A stretch of 64,000 nt of DNA from a virus. This document shows positions 1 through 8,141 of this stretch, piece by piece. The notes beneath the pieces were generated by a model. It was not told the DNA's origin and ran no database searches. It saw nothing but the letters and a program-made list of their open reading frames with translations. Where the stretch lies: positions 1 through 64,000 of IMG/VR virus record IMGVR_UViG_3300042691_044682; one strand, given 5' to 3'. The position numbers and the translations under genes were made by a program. Numbering within the stretch: the first letter of the stretch is position 1; each line of letters opens with the position of its first letter.

Positions 1-2671
1 CCAGCGAACGCTCGGCCTCCGAGGTCGCGGGGGGCGAAGGCACAGGGGAGGCGGCAGCTTCGTCGGGCTCAAGGTCACGCGGCCAGGATCCATCGTCGGG
101 GGAATCGGTGGGGTCAGTCGGGGCAGCTTTCCTAAGCCGCGGGCGCAGAAGATTGCGGGCGATGCGCCACGCCGTCTCGGTCGGCCGATAGGTCGAGCTG
201 TAGGCCTCCGGGTGCACCGTGCGGTTCACGGCATCCCGGGTCAGGCCGACATCGGCATCACGCGGCGGACGGTTGTTGCCGACGCGCGATGCGAAGAAGT
301 CCATCCGGTGGGCGTAGTTCTGCGCCGTCTCGTTCGGCGGCAGGCGCAGTCGCCCGCGCAGGACAGACTCCCTTCGCCCCTGATCGACCGCGTGGATCGC
401 CATGCGGTGCGAGTCGGCCATCTGCAGGTCGGCGCGAGAGAGGGGGCGCTCGTTCGGGTGGGAATGGGTCAGGAACAGCGGGCGCTTGCCGGTACGGTGC
501 CGCTCCTCGATCGGATTGTAGGCCACCATGTTCTGGCTGCCGCCGATGGCAAGGAACTGCCGCTCCCCAGGGAACACAACCGCCCCATGCTCGCGCGCCG
601 GATCAAGGCGGGCCATCTGCCGGGTGTACTTCCAGGCATCCCGGTTGCCGCCCGGTAGCCACTTCCGCTCGTCCGGGGCCAGCACCTTCCCTTCCCACCG
701 GGCCCGGGCCGCCTCGCGCCGCTGGCGCAGCTGCGCCTCGGACAGGCCAGCGTGGCGGGGGTCGTTCTTGGCGAGCTTCCCAAGCGGCCTGAGGTAGATG
801 CGCTGCACCGGGGTGCTCGGGTCGGTGCGATATGTCCGGTTCCGCATCCGGACTGGTGGTGAAGGCGCCATCTCGACACGATCCACGCGCCATTTTCCCG
901 GCGGCAGCACGACCTCGTCCTCATGCCCATGCAGGCGCTTGTTCTGCTTGATGGCGCCGCGAAGTCGTGCGCCGCGCGCCCCCTGGAACACGAGCACCTG
1001 TTCGTCGGGGCGGGCGTTGATGAACTGCGAGGTCGTCGAGGGGCGGCGGCTGGTGCTGAGGACGTGTTTCGTCTCGTAGGTCGCGCCAGGGGTGGTCGGG
1101 ACCTTGTTCTTCGGCACGGCATGGTAGGGGATGCCGCGGAAAAGCGCGCGGAACGGCTTGGCCCGCTGTTCGGCGAAGGCGCGAAGGTTATCGGCCGCGG
1201 CGGCTTCGCGCGCGTCAAGCGCAGCGCCGGCCGCGCGCTTGACGTTTGCGTCCCAAGTGAGGCCCGGCGTCGCGCCGCCATACTGCCGCGCCGCCCAGTC
1301 GGGCCTCATCGTCGCCGCCGTCGTTTCCAGTGTTCTCTTGAAGCCGGGCTGACCCGAGCGATGACCAGCCGCTCGCATGGCTGCTCGGAGAGTTCGCCAG
1401 GTCGCAGCCTTGGCGAGCCGCCACCGCTTGAACAGGTGCACCCGCCCCATCGGGATCTCGGGCGCCTGGCGCACCCACGGGATCGGCGAGGTGCGGCCGC
1501 GGCGCAGCCCGCGGGGCAGGAACTGGCGGCGGGGCCCGGCGCCGTCGGCGGCGTGCATGGCGTCGCGAATGGTGGCCACGCGCGCGGCCAGCAGGGCCGG
1601 GTTCTGCTCCGGCGCCTCGCCCAGGGTCTTCTCGCCGAGCATGCGGAAGCGCGCCCGCAGGGCCTTCTTCTGCTCAGGCGACTTGAAGGCAGTGGCGATG
1701 GTCTGGTTGAGCACGCCCTTCTGCGTGCCGCTCAGGGTGACGTTCCAGGGGATGAAGCCGCGCCGCTGCGCCCAGCGCGCGCCGGCCGTCGTCAGCCCCA
1801 GCTTGCCCTTCGGCATGGCCTTCGTGAGGCCCCAGCCCAGCCCCGCCAGCGCCCCGCCAGCGGCGGCCACAGCCATGGCGCGGCGGCCCACCTTCGGGAT
1901 CCGGCGCATCCAGCGCTGCGCGCCGCGCACGCCCTCCGCCGCGGCTTCCCCTGCCCGCTTGGCGCCCTTCTCGCGCGTCGCCGCATCGAAGTGGCGGCGC
2001 CGCACATCGACGGAATCGCGCACCTCCCGCCGCATCTCCCGGAGGTCATCCCCGGTCGGGAAGACCAGCGGCTGCCGCGCACCGAGGTGGCGGGGCTCGA
2101 CCCAACCCTGCGCCAGGCGTTCGTCCATCGAGCCCTGCAGGCGGGCCGGGATCGCGGTCCGCTTGCCGTCGCGGCGCCGGCGCTGGCCGGCCACGTAGAA
2201 GCCGCCCTCCGCCCGCCCCGTGTCGCGAACTGGCCGCGGCATCGAGGCGGCCGCCATGCGGTTGTTGAGCCGCATCCGCTCCGCTGTCAGGGCCTTCACG
2301 TCCTCAGGCGTGACAAGGCCTTCCATGCGGCGGCTGGCATCCTGGTCGAACAGGCGGCTTTCCCGCCCGAGGTGCCGCCGCCAGACGGGCAGCGGCCAGT
2401 CGGAACGCACCTGGCGCTCCACGCGGGCCGCGGCGCGCGCGTGGCGCGCGATCTTCGCCTCGGCCTTCTGGCGCGCGGCGGCGGCCTTGGTCTTTCCCTG
2501 CTCGAGCGCGCGGGCGGCCAGCGCCCGGCGGCCGACATTCATGCTCTGGGCGGCGATCACCGCGGTGGCGGCGCCGGCGGCGGCGGCCTCCGCGTGGCCC
2601 ATCCAGCGCGCACGCGCCGCCTCGACCCGCTGGCGATGCTCGGCGGGGGTCAGCTCGCGCTTCTGGTCCAT
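1..2671 (-). CDS. Large virion-type protein with ADP-ribosyltransferase and JAMM motifs (C-terminus off window)
   Basis: Minus-strand reading frame open for 890 codons from ATG at 2671 and cut by the left window edge. It starts 3 bases from the upstream stop, so it is probably translationally coupled. Residues ~1-500 are basic and Ala/Arg-rich. Around residues 508-586 I see the R-S-E pattern of ADP-ribosyltransferases: LFRGIP (R512), LSTSR (S539-T-S541) and HEDEVVLPPG (E584-D-E586). Residues 736-748 read HSHPNERPLSRAD, a JAMM/JAB zinc-metalloprotease motif. Location after portal suggests a head or ejected protein; ART fusions to phage head proteins are known. NAD transfer and proteolysis are inferred from motifs only. 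Confidence 0.7.
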   Translation of the reverse strand, partial: MDQKRELTPAEHRQRVEAARARWMGHAEAAAAGAATAVIAAQSMNVGRRALAARALEQGKTKAAAARQKAEAKIARHARAAARVERQVRSDWPLPVWRRHLGRESRLFDQDASRRMEGLVTPEDVKALTAERMRLNNRMAAASMPRPVRDTGRAEGGFYVAGQRRRRDGKRTAIPARLQGSMDERLAQGWVEPRHLGARQPLVFPTGDDLREMRREVRDSVDVRRRHFDAATREKGAKRAGEAAAEGVRGAQRWMRRIPKVGRRAMAVAAAGGALAGLGWGLTKAMPKGKLGLTTAGARWAQRRGFIPWNVTLSGTQKGVLNQTIATAFKSPEQKKALRARFRMLGEKTLGEAPEQNPALLAARVATIRDAMHAADGAGPRRQFLPRGLRRGRTSPIPWVRQAPEIPMGRVHLFKRWRLAKAATWRTLRAAMRAAGHRSGQPGFKRTLETTAATMRPDWAARQYGGATPGLTWDANVKRAAGAALDAREAAAADNLRAFAEQRAKPFRALFRGIPYHAVPKNKVPTTPGATYETKHVLSTSRRPSTTSQFINARPDEQVLVFQGARGARLRGAIKQNKRLHGHEDEVVLPPGKWRVDRVEMAPSPPVRMRNRTYRTDPSTPVQRIYLRPLGKLAKNDPRHAGLSEAQLRQRREAARARWEGKVLAPDERKWLPGGNRDAWKYTRQMARLDPAREHGAVVFPGERQFLAIGGSQNMVAYNPIEERHRTGKRPLFLTHSHPNERPLSRADLQMADSHRMAIHAVDQGRRESVLRGRLRLPPNETAQNYAHRMDFFASRVGNNRPPRDADVGLTRDAVNRTVHPEAYSSTYRPTETAWRIARNLLRPRLRKAAPTDPTDSPDDGSWPRDLEPDEAAASPVPSPPATSEAERSL

Positions 2672-2673
2672 GC

Positions 2674-4845
2674 TCAGCCCGTGCGGGTCTGCTGCTCGTG
2701 GCGGCGGCGGGCGATTCCTTCGGTGATGCGCGCCGCGCCGTAGCCGGCGAGACCTGCACCGACGAAGCTCGCGACACCGATGGCGGCGCGGCCGCGCGGC
2801 GTGCGCCACCAGTGCGAGGAGCCGGCGCCGGCGCGCTTCGCTGCGGAGGCGCGACCGGCCTCAACCCGCTGGCGGCGCTCCGCCTCGGAGAGGTCGCCGC
2901 GCGTTGCCTTGGCGTCGCGGTCCCACATGCCGAGCTCGGCGTCAGCGGCCTGCTCCGTGGGGGGCTTCTGGCCGATCGGCGTGTAGAGCTGCTCGAGGCG
3001 GCGGCGATTGGCCATCCTGGTGTCCGCGTCGGGCGTCCAGGCATCCACCTTGGTGCGCCGGGTCGCGGCCTCCTCGGAGAACTCGGCCATCCGACGCTCC
3101 CAGGCGGCCTTGAACTCGGGGTCGCGGGCCATGCGATCGATCCTGGCCTGAGCACGCTTCGAGCGGCGCACGGGGATCGCCTTCGCCAGCGTGGTCGTCC
3201 CGTAGAGGCTCTGGCGCTTCTTGCGGTTGGCCTCGTCGGCCGAGGCCTTCGCGCGGCCGATCAGCGCGGCGGTCCCGGCGACGCTTGCCGCCCCAAGGGC
3301 GAGGCCCGCGGCGCGGCGACGCGCGATGGTGCCGCGATAGGTGGCCGGGAAGGAATCCTTGCCACCCCTCACGACCACATGGCCATCCTGCACCGCGAGC
3401 TGGGGGGCAGAACCAATCCGCGCCCGGTGCGCCTGGCGGTACTCCCGCATCTGCGGCGTCCAGGCCCGCCCCTTGGCGCGGGCGAAGGTCGAGGTCTGCT
3501 CGAAGGAGGCGACGGCTCCGGCCGGGGTGTCACGCAGCGCGGCCGGCGCGCGCGCCACGCGGCGCACGTTCGCCCGCCCGGTCACCAGCCCCAGCGCCTC
3601 GTCGGCGCCGTCGCGCGGCGCGTAGCGGCGCCCGGCCAGGCCGATGGCGCGGCGCCCGGCATGGTTCACGGCGCTCCCCGCGGCGCGCGCGCGGGCGGCA
3701 TAGGGCGCGGCCTTGTGGCCAGCCCAGGCCAGCCCGCGGCCGATCAGGCCGCCCCAGGCCTTCACCAGGGTGTGGTGCTCGTAGCGGTAGAAGCGGCGCT
3801 TCTCGTCCCCGGCGCGGTGGCCGTGGGTGTCCTTCGCGTAGAACTTCGCGGGCTTGAACGGCTTGCCGAACTCGTTGCGGAACGGCGCCCAGAGGCCCGG
3901 GCCGCGGTGCGCCTCGTTCGCCTCGCGATCGCCGGCCCGGAGATCCTGCAGGCGGCGCCGGGCATAGACCATGAAGGGCACCAGCGGCTTGAGCTTCGCC
4001 TTGCCCTCCTCCGTCATCCCGAACTTGAGCTCGAACAGGCCGAAGTCGTGCAGGGCGACGTTCGCCGCGTGGTTGTAGGCGGCGCGGACGGTCTTCTCGT
4101 CGGTGCCGGCGGGGATGTAGCGGGCGCCCTTCTCGGTGATGTCGGCGCGCAGGTCGCGGGTCTGCTTCCAGGCCCAGCGGCCGATGTCCTTCCACTTCTC
4201 CTCGCCGATTGCCTTGGGCACCTGGGGGCGGCGCTCGAGGGTGGCGTAGATCCCGCTCTCCGGAAGGTCCTTCGGCGGCGCCAGGGCGGCGCGCGGTGCG
4301 GCCTTCGGCGCCTCCGGCGGCGCGCGGTCGAGATCCTCGCGGTAGCGCTGGTAGGCCTGGCGCAGCGCGTAGGGCATGCGCTCGACCTCCTTCTTGCGGC
4401 CGACGGCACGCGCCGGGTCGTAGGCGGGCTGGTCCTCACGGTCCTCCCAAGGCTTGCCGCGGCTGTAGATGGAGGCGACGTGGCGCGGGCGCGGCGCGCC
4501 GGCGGCCATGCGTGACGTGCCCTTGGGGGCGAACTGGCCGTCGTCGTCGCGGCGGACCTTGCTCTCGTCGAAGAACTTGGCGAGGCCCCAGGCCCCGATG
4601 CCCTTCACGTAGGGCTGCAGTTCGGCCGGCGCGGCGGGTGGGCGCGGCGGCTTCGTCCACGACGAGCCGCCCATGCCGAACAGCCCGCTCTTCTTCCAGC
4701 GCCGCTGCGCCGTGCGCCAGCGATCCATGCGCGCCTGGTAGGGCTGCGCACGCATCTTCCGGGCCCGGTCCCACCGCGGGTCCTGCGCCTGCGACGAGAA
4801 GGTCGTCAGCGCGCCGGTCGGCGCCGTGGGGGCGGTCCCGCTCAT
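2674..4845 (-). CDS. Large basic virion-associated protein, unknown function
   Basis: A 723-residue, strongly basic Ala/Arg-rich protein directly after the portal gene (4 bases between them). Near residue 105 it has DDDGQFAPKGT, a short motif I know from phage proteins next to portals. Two hydrophobic Gly/Ala helices are visible near the C-terminus (RRAAGLALGAASVAGTAALI; GVASFVGAGLAGYGA). Position, charge and helices suggest an internal or ejected virion protein. No catalytic motif was seen. It may work with the next gene, which has a similar composition. Confidence 0.75.
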   Translation of the reverse strand: MSGTAPTAPTGALTTFSSQAQDPRWDRARKMRAQPYQARMDRWRTAQRRWKKSGLFGMGGSSWTKPPRPPAAPAELQPYVKGIGAWGLAKFFDESKVRRDDDGQFAPKGTSRMAAGAPRPRHVASIYSRGKPWEDREDQPAYDPARAVGRKKEVERMPYALRQAYQRYREDLDRAPPEAPKAAPRAALAPPKDLPESGIYATLERRPQVPKAIGEEKWKDIGRWAWKQTRDLRADITEKGARYIPAGTDEKTVRAAYNHAANVALHDFGLFELKFGMTEEGKAKLKPLVPFMVYARRRLQDLRAGDREANEAHRGPGLWAPFRNEFGKPFKPAKFYAKDTHGHRAGDEKRRFYRYEHHTLVKAWGGLIGRGLAWAGHKAAPYAARARAAGSAVNHAGRRAIGLAGRRYAPRDGADEALGLVTGRANVRRVARAPAALRDTPAGAVASFEQTSTFARAKGRAWTPQMREYRQAHRARIGSAPQLAVQDGHVVVRGGKDSFPATYRGTIARRRAAGLALGAASVAGTAALIGRAKASADEANRKKRQSLYGTTTLAKAIPVRRSKRAQARIDRMARDPEFKAAWERRMAEFSEEAATRRTKVDAWTPDADTRMANRRRLEQLYTPIGQKPPTEQAADAELGMWDRDAKATRGDLSEAERRQRVEAGRASAAKRAGAGSSHWWRTPRGRAAIGVASFVGAGLAGYGAARITEGIARRRHEQQTRTG

Positions 4846-4849
4846 CGTC

Positions 4850-6745
4850 TCAGCGCCGCCCGCTCAGGCGCCGCTCGAACGAGCGCACCGTCGCGCTCGC
4901 CTTCGGGTGCCCGGGGAGGCGGCTCAGCATCGCCGCGAGGGAGACGGGCGGGGAGGGCTGCACGGCCATGGCGGTCTCCCCCGAGCCCGCCATGTCACCT
5001 CCCTCCCCGCCCTCCTCCGGCCCCCCGACCGGAGTGCCTGGGGGCGCCGGCAGCGCCGGTCGCGGCGGCGCCCCACCTGTCCCCTGAGCTCCGGGCGAGA
5101 GACCGAACTGCGCCATCAGGCCGGGATCGGCGCCGGCGAGCGGATCCGCTCCCGGCGGCATGCCCATGCCGTCCATCGGCATCGGCGCCTGCGGCATGTC
5201 GAGCCCCTGTTCGATCGCCTTCTTCACCGACTTCACGGACATGAAGCCCAGCGGCCCCACCCCCCAGAAGATCGGCTCGCTGAGGCCAACGGGCTCGTCG
5301 CCGCGCTCCGTCCGCACGTCATCCACGCTCTTCACGCCGCGCTGCATGTCGGCGTGATCCATCGAGTGCTTCTCGGTGGGATCGAGCTTGCGGATGTCGT
5401 CCCAGACCAGCTCGTAGCTGGCCTCGCCGCAGAAGTCGGCGATCTCCTCGTCCACCAGGTTCTTCAGCCAGTCGAGCATCGGCTCGAGGCCTTCCTCGAG
5501 CGCCGTGTCGTAGGCGCTCTCGGCGGTGGCGCGGTTCATCTGCCGCACGAAGGGCGTGGGCGGCAGGCTGAAGGCGTAGGCGATGATACGGGCCAGCCAT
5601 TCGTCGAACTGGTCGATCAGCTGCGCGCCGCCCTCGCCATGCACCGGCCAGTAGCTCACGCCCGGCGGGACGAACTTCGCCCGGCGGCGGTGCGCCGGGT
5701 TCTCCATGATCCGGTCCCAGTACTCCTGGAGCATCGAGATCTGCTCGAGCGTCCAGCCCTCGGGGGTGGAGATCAGCGCCTCGGGGATGTTCCCTTCGGT
5801 GTAGTGGCTCAGCTGACCGGCCATGCGACGCAGGCCGATGTTGACGTAGGTGATGCACTGCTCGACGGGGCTGAGGCCGTAGACCTTGTTCGAGCGCGGG
5901 TTGCGCACCGAGTAGGTCAGCTCCTCGCAGGTGAAGTCGACCGCCGGCATGCCCTTCAGGACCTGCTGGTAGGCGGGGTTCGGCGGCAGCGGCCGGCGGC
6001 CCGTCTGGTCGATCAGGAGGCTGATCGTGGCCGGGTCGACGTACTCGATGGCGAAGGGGCTGCGGTCGAGGCGACGGCGGCGGTAGAGCGCCACGGCATC
6101 GAGCACGAGGGCGTCCTCGGCGATCGCGCGCACCCATTCCGTCCAGTTGTGGACCCCGTCCGGCCGGCGCCAGAACTTCTCAAGGTCGCGGCAGTTGTCG
6201 TCGGCTTTGGTCTTGTGGCGCTGCCCCGGCGGCTTCTTGGGCAGGATGGTCCACTTCACGCGGGCGAGCTGGTCCTTGCGGGTCTCGATCGCCAGCCGGA
6301 TGAGGTCGTAGGACGCCAGTCCGCGCAGCGTGTCGAAGGAGATCCCCTCGAAGCGCCGCGGCGTGGTGCTGAGGTTGTAGCCGGCGGGGAAGTCGAACTG
6401 GCGGCCGGCCACGTCGGCGCGCGGCACGACGGGCTGCATCGCCTGGCCGGGGCCGAACCATCCGTCCTGCAGGTTGCCGGGCGTGATGGCCGGGCGGATC
6501 ACCTCGGACGGGCCGACCGGGCGCTCGGATTCCTGGCCGCGCGGGGCCACGGCGCCGATCGACGGCTCGACGCGCCGCGCCATCTCGGCCTGGCGCATGC
6601 GCTCGGCCTCGGCGCCGAAGCCGATCATGCGGCGCACGAAGCCGGCGGCGCGCGAGATCATCCCGTCGTCGATCCGCGACATCCGTGCGCCTGGGATGGC
6701 GCCATGCGGATTCGCGCCCTGCTTGGGAAAGGGCTGATCGGCCAC
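4850..6745 (-). CDS. Phage portal protein
   Basis: A 631-residue protein with the body of HK97-like phage portal proteins: an N-terminal strand-rich region, a central stretch SPVEQCITYVNIGLRRMAG, then LIDQFDEWLARIIAYAF with the FSLPPTPFV segment typical of portals that contact DNA. The C-terminal ~110 residues are Pro/Gly/Met-rich and probably flexible. Portals form the dodecameric ring that is the DNA entry and exit vertex. It lies 1.4 kb downstream of the large terminase on the same strand, the usual order with small genes in between. Confidence 0.88.
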   Translation of the reverse strand: MADQPFPKQGANPHGAIPGARMSRIDDGMISRAAGFVRRMIGFGAEAERMRQAEMARRVEPSIGAVAPRGQESERPVGPSEVIRPAITPGNLQDGWFGPGQAMQPVVPRADVAGRQFDFPAGYNLSTTPRRFEGISFDTLRGLASYDLIRLAIETRKDQLARVKWTILPKKPPGQRHKTKADDNCRDLEKFWRRPDGVHNWTEWVRAIAEDALVLDAVALYRRRRLDRSPFAIEYVDPATISLLIDQTGRRPLPPNPAYQQVLKGMPAVDFTCEELTYSVRNPRSNKVYGLSPVEQCITYVNIGLRRMAGQLSHYTEGNIPEALISTPEGWTLEQISMLQEYWDRIMENPAHRRRAKFVPPGVSYWPVHGEGGAQLIDQFDEWLARIIAYAFSLPPTPFVRQMNRATAESAYDTALEEGLEPMLDWLKNLVDEEIADFCGEASYELVWDDIRKLDPTEKHSMDHADMQRGVKSVDDVRTERGDEPVGLSEPIFWGVGPLGFMSVKSVKKAIEQGLDMPQAPMPMDGMGMPPGADPLAGADPGLMAQFGLSPGAQGTGGAPPRPALPAPPGTPVGGPEEGGEGGDMAGSGETAMAVQPSPPVSLAAMLSRLPGHPKASATVRSFERRLSGRR

Positions 6746-6752
6746 GGATGTC

Positions 6753-7013
6753 TTACCAGAGCGCGATCAGGCCGGACGCGGAGCCGCCGGCGCGCACGCG
6801 GCGCAGCCGAAGCGGGTAGATCTGCCCGGCCACGAGGCCGGTGAACTGGAGCTCGACGCCGTCGGGCATGGTGGCATTCAGGGTGCCGCCGGTACCGACG
6901 TAGACGGCGCGTGTGTCCTGGGCGAAGTCTTCGGCGCTGTTGGGCGTGATGGTGGCAGCGCGATGGTAGGCGTACTGGTGCAGCAGGCCGCCCTGGAAGA
7001 TGTCATTGGCCAT
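6753..7013 (-). CDS. Small phage virion protein, spike/decoration-like
   Basis: An 86-residue all-beta-looking protein with TRAVYVGTGGTLNATMPDG, a hydrophobic strand, IYPLRLRRV and a C-terminal IALW. I recognise this pattern (potential decoration or spike proteins, often located by portal or tail genes) from many alphaproteobacterial phages, but its role is not established. It lies 7 bases before the portal start and belongs to the same minus-strand transcript. Confidence 0.65.
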   Translation of the reverse strand: MANDIFQGGLLHQYAYHRAATITPNSAEDFAQDTRAVYVGTGGTLNATMPDGVELQFTGLVAGQIYPLRLRRVRAGGSASGLIALW

Positions 7014-7040
7014 GGCAGTGCTCCTGGTTCGCGGCGCGGA

Positions 7041-7445
7041 TCAGCCGACGGCTTCGTTGAGCGCGTTGATGACGCGGTTGAGTCGGGCGAGCGTCTCGTC
7101 GCTGTCGGCGAGCAGGTCCTCGACCTGGGCCAGCTTCGCGAGGGTCGCTGGGCGCACGCGGTTCTCGGCCGGCGCCGGGTCCAGCATGCGGCCGGCGATG
7201 GCGGTCACGAGCTCCTCGAGGCGAAGCACATGACCGACCAGGTCACCCTGCTGGTGCTTCATGGCTGAGATGGCGCGGTCGAGGCGGGAGCCGTCGCCGG
7301 GAGCCGTCGGCGTCATCCGATCGGCCTGGGGATCCGGTGACCAGCCCGCGGCCGGCCCCACGACGCTCCCGGTCACCACGCCCCCTTGCAGGGCAGGGTC
7401 GGCACGCCGGCGCGCGGCGAGGCGGATGCTCGAGACATCGCTCAT
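7041..7445 (-). CDS. Hypothetical phage protein with coiled-coil C-terminus
   Basis: 134 residues. The N-terminal ~50 residues are Pro/Gly-rich. The C-terminal half has leucine-spaced helices (LVGHVLRLEELVTAIAG; LAQVEDLLADSDETLARL) that could oligomerise. It sits between small virion-type genes ahead of the portal, so a structural or assembly role is possible. Family not recognised. Confidence 0.6.
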   Translation of the reverse strand: MSDVSSIRLAARRRADPALQGGVVTGSVVGPAAGWSPDPQADRMTPTAPGDGSRLDRAISAMKHQQGDLVGHVLRLEELVTAIAGRMLDPAPAENRVRPATLAKLAQVEDLLADSDETLARLNRVINALNEAVG

Positions 7446-7457
7446 GGGGGAGGTCCT

Positions 7458-7715
7458 TCAGCGGAGGATGGTGGCGCCGGCGGCGACGTGGGGCAGGTCG
7501 CGGTGGTGGCGGACCCAGAACTCGTAGTTCGCGCGGGCGAGCGTGCGGTCTTCGACCTGGGCGAGGTTCGCCAGCAGGAAGTCGCCGAGGACGTCGGCCG
7601 GCACGCTGAGCAGGACGTGCGCGATGTCGCGGTAGAGGTCGGCGGCGCGGACGTCGAAGGCCGCATGGGCGAGCGCGCGGCGAACGGGGGCCGGAAAACG
7701 ATCGAAGGCTGCCAT
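7458..7715 (-). CDS. Small hypothetical phage protein
   Basis: 85 residues from ATG 7715 (MAAFDRFPAPVRRALAHAAF...). A longer frame exists upstream, but its N-terminus is Arg/Pro-rich shadow sequence and would overlap the next gene, so I chose the internal ATG. The opening FDRFPAPVRRAL resembles small proteins found near terminase genes of alphaproteobacterial phages. Helical; no motif of known function. Confidence 0.55.
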   Translation of the reverse strand: MAAFDRFPAPVRRALAHAAFDVRAADLYRDIAHVLLSVPADVLGDFLLANLAQVEDRTLARANYEFWVRHHRDLPHVAAGATILR

Positions 7716-7786
7716 CTCGCGACGGCAGCCTTCGTTCGGGGGGGCTTCGGTCGCCGCTGCGCGCGGCGTGTGAAGCGGCGACGGCG

Positions 7787-8026
7787 CTACGAAAGCGCCA
7801 CGGCGCCTCCGCGGTGCGCCGCCACGCGCGAGGCGGTGGCGGAGTGGCATACGACCTCTTCGAGGGGGACGGCGAGGAAGCCGTGAATGGGGTGATCGAT
7901 CATGGCGAGCGGCCCACCGTCGGCCTCGACGCGACCGCGATACCGCACGACGGCTGGCTCGCCGGCCGCCGGGCTGTGGATGACGGTCGTCGCAAGCACG
8001 CCCTTGATCATTTCGGCCAGGTCCAA
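7787..8026 (-). CDS. Small hypothetical protein
   Basis: 79 residues from a TTG at 8026, or 74 from an internal ATG at 8011; neither has a strong ribosome site. The sequence is strand-rich with VRYRGRVEADGG and MIDHPIHGFLAVPLEEVV, which reads like a genuine small beta protein rather than shadow. It lies between the terminase and the 7458-7715 gene in the late transcript. Confidence 0.45.
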   Translation of the reverse strand: MDLAEMIKGVLATTVIHSPAAGEPAVVRYRGRVEADGGPLAMIDHPIHGFLAVPLEEVVCHSATASRVAAHRGGAVALS

Positions 8027-8141
8027 CGGCTGGTGGGGGGATGGCGAGGTGTCAACCTAGGTGAACGGCGGCCGTCCATGAAGTTATCGTTACTTTAGCG
8101 TTCGATGATCCTGGAGTTTTCACGGGATTTTCACGGTCCCG
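8027..8141. promoter_or_regulatory. AT-richer spacer after terminase with TTCACGG direct repeat
   Basis: 115 bases without a gene inside the late block, clearly less GC-rich than its surroundings. It contains two TTTTCACGG-type direct repeats about 12 bases apart (around 8119-8137) and an A/T-rich stretch around 8083-8102. It could hold an internal late promoter or a processing site for the genes downstream on the minus strand. This is inference; no clear -35/-10 pair was identified. Confidence 0.3.

Noticed and set aside
923-2743. A 606-codon open frame on the plus strand.
   Set aside because: It is antisense to the minus-strand virion gene; its product is Arg/Gly/His-rich with no domain pattern, as expected from high-GC shadow frames. 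Similar long plus-strand frames at 2698-4515, 4826-6844 and 59083-60978 were rejected for the same reason.
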